19,213 nucleotides of DNA from CALCKW01 sp033852095 (GTDB lineage: Bacteria > Pseudomonadota > Gammaproteobacteria > CALCKW01), in assembly GCA_033852095.1 (NCBI GenBank), contig JAWSVD010000283.1, forward strand, positions 1 to 19,213. The letters run 5' to 3'. Both the position numbers and the translations under genes were made by a program. Shown here piece by piece: positions 15,804-19,213 of the stretch (positions within the stretch are counted from its first letter, which is position 1; every line of letters starts with the position of its first letter). The notes beneath the pieces are model-generated. The model saw nothing but the letters and a program-made list of their open reading frames with translations. It was not told the origin of the DNA and did not search any database.

Positions 15804-16298
15804 ATGCGTATCATAAAATCCACCTTGACTGCAGCCATTTTGGTCGCGGCTATGCCTCTCACAAGCCATGCAGAAGGATCATCACGTGAATTTGCTGATG
15901 TCTACTCCGAGTGTGGACTGGGTGGCATGATTTTCAGCGGCGAATCTGATAGCAACGTTATATTGGCAATCATCAGCAATGTCACATGGGACCTGGGTAC
16001 TACGGCTCACAGCTCAAATGTTTCTTCAGCTGAAAACTGTATCACCCGTGGTTCAACATCTGCTTTGTTTATCATGGAAAACCTTCCTCAAATTGAAGGC
16101 GACATTGCCAAAGGCGAAGGAGAGCATTTAGCTGCTGCTGTAAGTTCTTTCGGCTGTGAATCACAACTGCAAAGCCTCACTAGCGAACTGCAGATCAAGA
16201 CTATTGAGTCTATTGACACAGGTGTATACGCAGAGTTTACTGAGCTAGAAAAATCAGCACAAATTTTTGACACTATTAGCTCTAGCTGCACTATCTAG
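15804..16298 (+). CDS. DUF3015-family exported protein
   Basis: 164 residues with a clear signal peptide (residues 1-23, cleavage after SHA). The mature part contains CGLGGMIF, followed by ILAIISNVTWDLGTTAHS and NC, the landmark pattern of DUF3015, and four or so cysteines that could form disulfides in the periplasm. Function is unknown for the family. A TATACA (15775-15780) may be its -10 box without a good -35. AGGGAA (15786-15791) lies about 12 bases before the ATG. From memory, DUF3015 genes are often next to DUF4105 genes, as here, suggesting a shared envelope process. Confidence 0.85.
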   Translation: MRIIKSTLTAAILVAAMPLTSHAEGSSREFADVYSECGLGGMIFSGESDSNVILAIISNVTWDLGTTAHSSNVSSAENCITRGSTSALFIMENLPQIEGDIAKGEGEHLAAAVSSFGCESQLQSLTSELQIKTIESIDTGVYAEFTELEKSAQIFDTISSSCTI

Positions 16299-16310
16299 TT
16301 CAACTGGTCT

Positions 16311-16340
16311 GATAGCCATCTACAAAAATTGATGGCTATC
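16311..16340 (+). terminator. Perfect 10-bp hairpin between DUF3015 and DUF4105 genes
   Basis: GATAGCCATC (16311-16320) and GATGGCTATC (16331-16340) are exact complements around a 10-base AT-rich loop, 13 bases after the DUF3015 stop. A real T run is lacking, so it may be an attenuator or mRNA-stabilising hairpin. It covers the first possible start codons (16329-16334) of the next frame. Confidence 0.55.
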
Positions 16341-16370
16341 AAATTGTCTCTGCAGTCTCAAGACCTCAAA

Positions 16371-18275
16371 ATGCAATTTCTATTACTCAAATACACCTCA
16401 GAGCCCCTCTCTCCCATCAGTGCCATATTCCGCTCTCTACTGTTTCTTACATTATGTCTTCCTACCATCAGTACCGCGCAAGAAGACCCCGCTTTAGCTT
16501 CATCAAAATATACTGAAATTGCGCAGAACCCTACCTGGCTTAGACTTACCCATCTCGACAAGCGAGCATTTGGTCGGTATCGCACAGATATACAGTCAGC
16601 CGAATTTTTTCTAAGCAAACCGCCTTATAAAGTACAGGCGGAGTTGGAAGCGACGATATCTGCTTTTAGGCAGAACGCTTCGAACGACAATGAACAACAT
16701 GCTATTTGTCGATTTCCCGCCCGGTATTACTGGCTTAAAACTACGTTTCCCTCCGCATTAGGTGACACTCCGCCACTTAGCATCTGCAAAAAACTCATTG
16801 ATTGGCCTGCGATGAAAAGCGGATCAGCACTAAACCTTGTGCACGTTAGCGGGTACATGGGAAATCCCGGCTCAGCTTTCGGTCACTTGCTATTGAGAGT
16901 TGGTAAAGAAGACAACCCAAGTAGTCGGGGATTACTCGATATAGGTGTTAACTTTGGGGCCAAAATTCCACAAGGTGAGAACACCCTACTCTACATCCTC
17001 AAAGGTATTGGAGGAGGCTACAACTCAAGCTTTAGCGCAGATAGGCACTACCTAAGAGACCATGTTTACGCAGCATCCGAATCTCGTGACATGTGGGCTT
17101 ATGAGCTTAATTTGACTGAGGAAAAGCGGCAGTTGTTATTACTGCATCTATGGGAGTTACGCGACACCGCATTTAACTATTTTTTCTTAAAGAAAAACTG
17201 TGCGTGGCGAATCGCTCAAATGCTCGAACTGGTTCTCAATGAAGATATTCTACCCGAGCATCGCCTCTACTACATGCCCGTGGATGTGTTTCACGCAATT
17301 GAAGAAATCGACGCACGAAGAAACCATAAGCTAGTCAACAGAATTACCTTTTTGCCATCCGACAAGCGTTCAAACACTCTCTCGTTTGGCAGGCTGCCGA
17401 TCGCTGCCCAAGACCGTATACGGTACCTGATCTCCAACCCGCGTGCGGAAAATCTAGACATGACGTTCACGACGCCCAGCTTAGATTTTCTCATCGATTA
17501 CAGTGTGCAAGCGATGGCAAAAGAACAAGACAAATCGACGGTAGAAAACTGGAAAAAACTCAGGCAAAAATCCCTGCTGCTTAGACTGAAAACCAAATCA
17601 AGGCAAGCAAAGGTGAATAACTTTCAACTCCCCCCCCCAGGTGAAGGCTTAAGGCATCAGGTCCTTAAATTATCGACAATCGAAGAAGAAAGCGGTCGGC
17701 AAACAACCGAACTGTCCTTTGCTCCTTTTTCCTATGAACTTTTAGATCGCAACCGTGGCTCCCTATCAAACGGTGAATTTCGTGGTGGGGTTTTTACGTT
17801 TTCGAACAGCGATAAAAACAGTCGCCTCAAGTCAATCGATGTTCTGAAAATCGCCCGATTGCGAGGTATGACAAGTATCGAGAGACAGAGGTTAGACTTC
17901 GCGTGGCGCGGGGGTTTGCTTTTCAATAGAGAGTGGCGCACCGACCCTGGCAGATTACGCCCTCAATTCAATGCCGCTATTGGTAGCACCATAGGCAAAG
18001 GAAAGACTTCACTATACGGTCTGCTTGAGCTTAAAAGTAATCTACAAAATTTTGAATTGCAAAGTGGCGTTGTGATTGGGGCAGTGTCCCTACCCAAAAA
18101 CAAATGGTCCCTCAGCTGGGAGAGCTCTATCCGCTGGGATGAGCACAAAGAGCATTCACTCCTCCAGCACAATTTTAGCACACGTTATAGGCTTAACAGA
18201 GCGCACGCCCTAGAAGCCAGCCACACGAGGCAAGAACAAAAATCGTGGAAACTCAGCTATCAATACCGCTGGTAA
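16371..18275 (+). CDS. DUF4105 (Lnb N-terminal-type) protein with C-terminal barrel-like region
   Basis: Large envelope protein, 634 residues from the ATG at 16371. In-frame TTG (16329) and ATG (16332) starts lie inside a hairpin and would give an overlong leader; from 16371 a signal peptide ends near STA|QE (residue 36). The DUF4105/Lnb domain (about 150-310) shows the features expected of this papain-like fold: GYMGNPGSAFGHLLLRV with H172, and KKNCAWRIAQML with C277. Related domains occur in Lnb, a lipoprotein N-acyltransferase of other bacteria; activity here is not established. The C-terminal ~200 residues alternate polar and hydrophobic residues and end YQYRW, like an outer-membrane beta-barrel terminal strand. 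A run of nine C (17630-17638) lies mid-gene, in a linker (QLPPPGEG). Composition is more AT-rich than the antiporter operon. Confidence 0.85.
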   Translation: MQFLLLKYTSEPLSPISAIFRSLLFLTLCLPTISTAQEDPALASSKYTEIAQNPTWLRLTHLDKRAFGRYRTDIQSAEFFLSKPPYKVQAELEATISAFRQNASNDNEQHAICRFPARYYWLKTTFPSALGDTPPLSICKKLIDWPAMKSGSALNLVHVSGYMGNPGSAFGHLLLRVGKEDNPSSRGLLDIGVNFGAKIPQGENTLLYILKGIGGGYNSSFSADRHYLRDHVYAASESRDMWAYELNLTEEKRQLLLLHLWELRDTAFNYFFLKKNCAWRIAQMLELVLNEDILPEHRLYYMPVDVFHAIEEIDARRNHKLVNRITFLPSDKRSNTLSFGRLPIAAQDRIRYLISNPRAENLDMTFTTPSLDFLIDYSVQAMAKEQDKSTVENWKKLRQKSLLLRLKTKSRQAKVNNFQLPPPGEGLRHQVLKLSTIEEESGRQTTELSFAPFSYELLDRNRGSLSNGEFRGGVFTFSNSDKNSRLKSIDVLKIARLRGMTSIERQRLDFAWRGGLLFNREWRTDPGRLRPQFNAAIGSTIGKGKTSLYGLLELKSNLQNFELQSGVVIGAVSLPKNKWSLSWESSIRWDEHKEHSLLQHNFSTRYRLNRAHALEASHTRQEQKSWKLSYQYRW

Positions 18276-18355
18276 CTCTCGATAAAAGCCGCGATTTCTG
18301 AACTGCACCGCTTGTATGCCAATCAGCGTACGAGTTAAGCTACCTTTAAACGCAG

Positions 18356-18650
18356 CTAGTCTACCAACCCCTCACCCATATCGACATAGTCATCCGGTAT
18401 ATCAAGAGAGGTAACTTTTTTCGTTCTTGATCACGCTACCAAATCTCTCTGGCAACTTTCGCTTGTGCGCATTTGCCATCACAAAAATAATATCTATCCG
18501 CTCTATGTTTTCGATGCCAAATCGGACTTCAGCGTCACGGCTGATGCCAGCAGAAGCCACCTGCCAGCCAGCAACATCACAGAAGACGGCCTCTGCAGTA
18601 GGGCTGCGCAGTGTGTTTTTGCTACACAGAAACAGTATTTTTTTACTCAG
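18356..18650 (-). pseudogene. Decayed low-molecular-weight protein-tyrosine-phosphatase-like gene
   Basis: The minus strand from 18650 reads LSKKILFLCSKNTLRSPTAE, then AVF, VASAGISRDAE, IDIIFVMANAHKRKL and ERFGSVIKN. This is the order of the low-molecular-weight phosphatase family, with the catalytic CX5R loop intact (C at 18624-18626). At a run of six A (18416-18421 on the plus strand as T) the frame shifts: unshifted it stops at TGA 18402-18404, while a one-base shift restores KVTSLDIPDDYVDMGEGLVD (the family's DIPDDY acid motif) and a stop at 18356-18358. The expected ATG is CTG (18648-18650). Two defects indicate a pseudogene, although a sequencing error in the homopolymer could explain the frameshift. 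Intact relatives are about 100-110 residues. The rest of 18276-18355 shows nothing. Confidence 0.85.
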
Positions 18651-18703
18651 TCTTCCAAGGACAGTATTTTATGTTCTGTTCCTCAGCCGTACTCAGTGAT
18701 GCC

Positions 18704-18787
18704 TTACTCACCGTGATGACGCTTGGCAAGCGCAGCAAATATGGCCCGCACGAAGCCCTGCTTTTCTTCGGCCATATTCAGGATCAT
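18704..18787 (-). CDS. Possible 27-residue ORF downstream of soxB
   Basis: A short minus-strand frame (begins MILNMAEEKQ, ends LAKRHHGE) lies 33 bases after the soxB stop and 53 bases before the phosphatase remnant. It has an amphipathic helical look (GFVRAIFAALAKRH) but no recognised family and only a poor ribosome binding site (TAAG). It may be a fragment of a larger lost gene. Confidence 0.2.
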   Translation of the reverse strand: MILNMAEEKQGFVRAIFAALAKRHHGE

Positions 18788-18820
18788 TTCTTATTTAACT
18801 GGTTCGGATCAAATCAGGCT

Positions 18821-19213
18821 CTAAGCAAACTCTCCGGGGTAGTCGGCGATACCGGGATTGTCCGCCACCCCAATTAACGTGGGGTGATTGACCTTGGCCA
18901 GGCTCAACACCTTGTCCGCGTCTCGGTTGGCGAGTATGTAGTCACGCACAATGTCCCAGATCAAACGCCCGTCCGGGGTGCTGTTGACCACCGCCCATCC
19001 CGCTACCCGGTAGACTGTATCCTGCTCAATGGCATCACCGTTGTCCAAGCGCGCCTCACTGATACGCTGGTACAGTGGCTTGCTGACTTCAAGGCTGTAA
19101 TCCAAGCCCCCCACCCTCACCATGTCCCCACCGGATTGCAAGTAAGGGTCCGGGTCCAACAGGTTATCCGCCACCTGCTCCAGCACGTCCAAGAGCTGCT
19201 TGCCCGTCATCTC
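18821..19213 (-). CDS. soxB: Thiosulfohydrolase SoxB, C-terminal part (runs off the window)
   Basis: The last ~130 residues of SoxB, the periplasmic dimanganese enzyme that hydrolyses sulfate from SoxYZ-bound intermediates in the Sox thiosulfate-oxidation pathway. The 5'-nucleotidase C-terminal-type domain shows TGKQLLDVLEQVADNL, DPYLQSGGDMVRVGG, then YRVAGWAVVN and IWDIVRDYI, close to the SoxB pattern I know. The metal-binding N-terminal domain lies beyond the right edge, and the frame is open there, so the first methionine visible (19208-19210) is internal. About 130 of the usual ~560 residues are seen. The protein ends with a short tail rather than continuing into another domain. Confidence 0.88.
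   Translation of the reverse strand, partial: EMTGKQLLDVLEQVADNLLDPDPYLQSGGDMVRVGGLDYSLEVSKPLYQRISEARLDNGDAIEQDTVYRVAGWAVVNSTPDGRLIWDIVRDYILANRDADKVLSLAKVNHPTLIGVADNPGIADYPGEFA

Noticed and set aside
18427..18877. Plus-strand frames at 18427-18699, 18465-18716 and 18611-18877
   Set aside because: They are antisense to the phosphatase-like pseudogene, the small ORF and the end of soxB, and have no recognisable features.
1..19213. CRISPR arrays, tRNA or rRNA genes, intact transposases, phage genes
   Set aside because: None was seen on either strand; no regularly spaced repeats and no recognisable RNA genes or mobile-element proteins.

Overview
The window looks like a chromosomal segment of a fairly GC-rich gammaproteobacterium, probably a marine, sulfur-oxidising heterotroph. 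This rests on the protein families seen: an Aap-type general amino-acid importer, a multisubunit Mrp-type cation/proton antiporter, a type IV pilin accessory protein, and the C-terminal end of a SoxB thiosulfohydrolase at the right edge. The lineage is inferred from gene content and cannot be fixed from the sequence alone. Two undetermined bases (6945-6946) show this is a draft assembly.

Layout. (1) 36-788: a TfpX/TfpZ-like pilin accessory membrane protein. (2) 1106-5853: the aapJ-aapQ-aapM-aapP operon for general L-amino-acid uptake. A strong intrinsic terminator separates the abundant binding protein AapJ from the permease and ATPase genes. (3) 5952-6698: a secreted or lipoprotein SGNH/GDSL hydrolase. 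(4) 6699-7202: a gene-free stretch carrying a 116-bp MITE-like element with inverted repeats and a 4-bp direct repeat, then a good promoter candidate. (5) 7203-14547: a tightly packed ten-gene Mrp/Mbh-type antiporter operon in the order E-F-G-(MrpA C-terminal module)-B-C-D-D'-small protein-D''. It has no full-length MrpA but three separate MrpD/NuoL-like ion-channel subunits, and most junctions overlap.

(6) 14874-18820 is less compact. It holds a DUF4404 protein, a DUF3015 exported protein next to a large DUF4105 (Lnb-type) protein that ends like an outer-membrane barrel, and two decayed minus-strand genes found only by reading through frameshifts: an MmcQ/YjbR-family gene (15267-15620) and a low-molecular-weight protein-tyrosine-phosphatase-like gene (18356-18650). 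(7) 18821-19213: the end of soxB on the minus strand, running out of the window.

Main points for a second look: the unusual antiporter operon and its fourth gene, which lacks a normal start codon behind a strong ribosome binding site; the MITE-like element; the two pseudogenes, both with CTG where ATG is expected; and the DUF3015-DUF4105 pair with a C9 tract inside the DUF4105 gene. I did not find a clearly new defence or signalling system.
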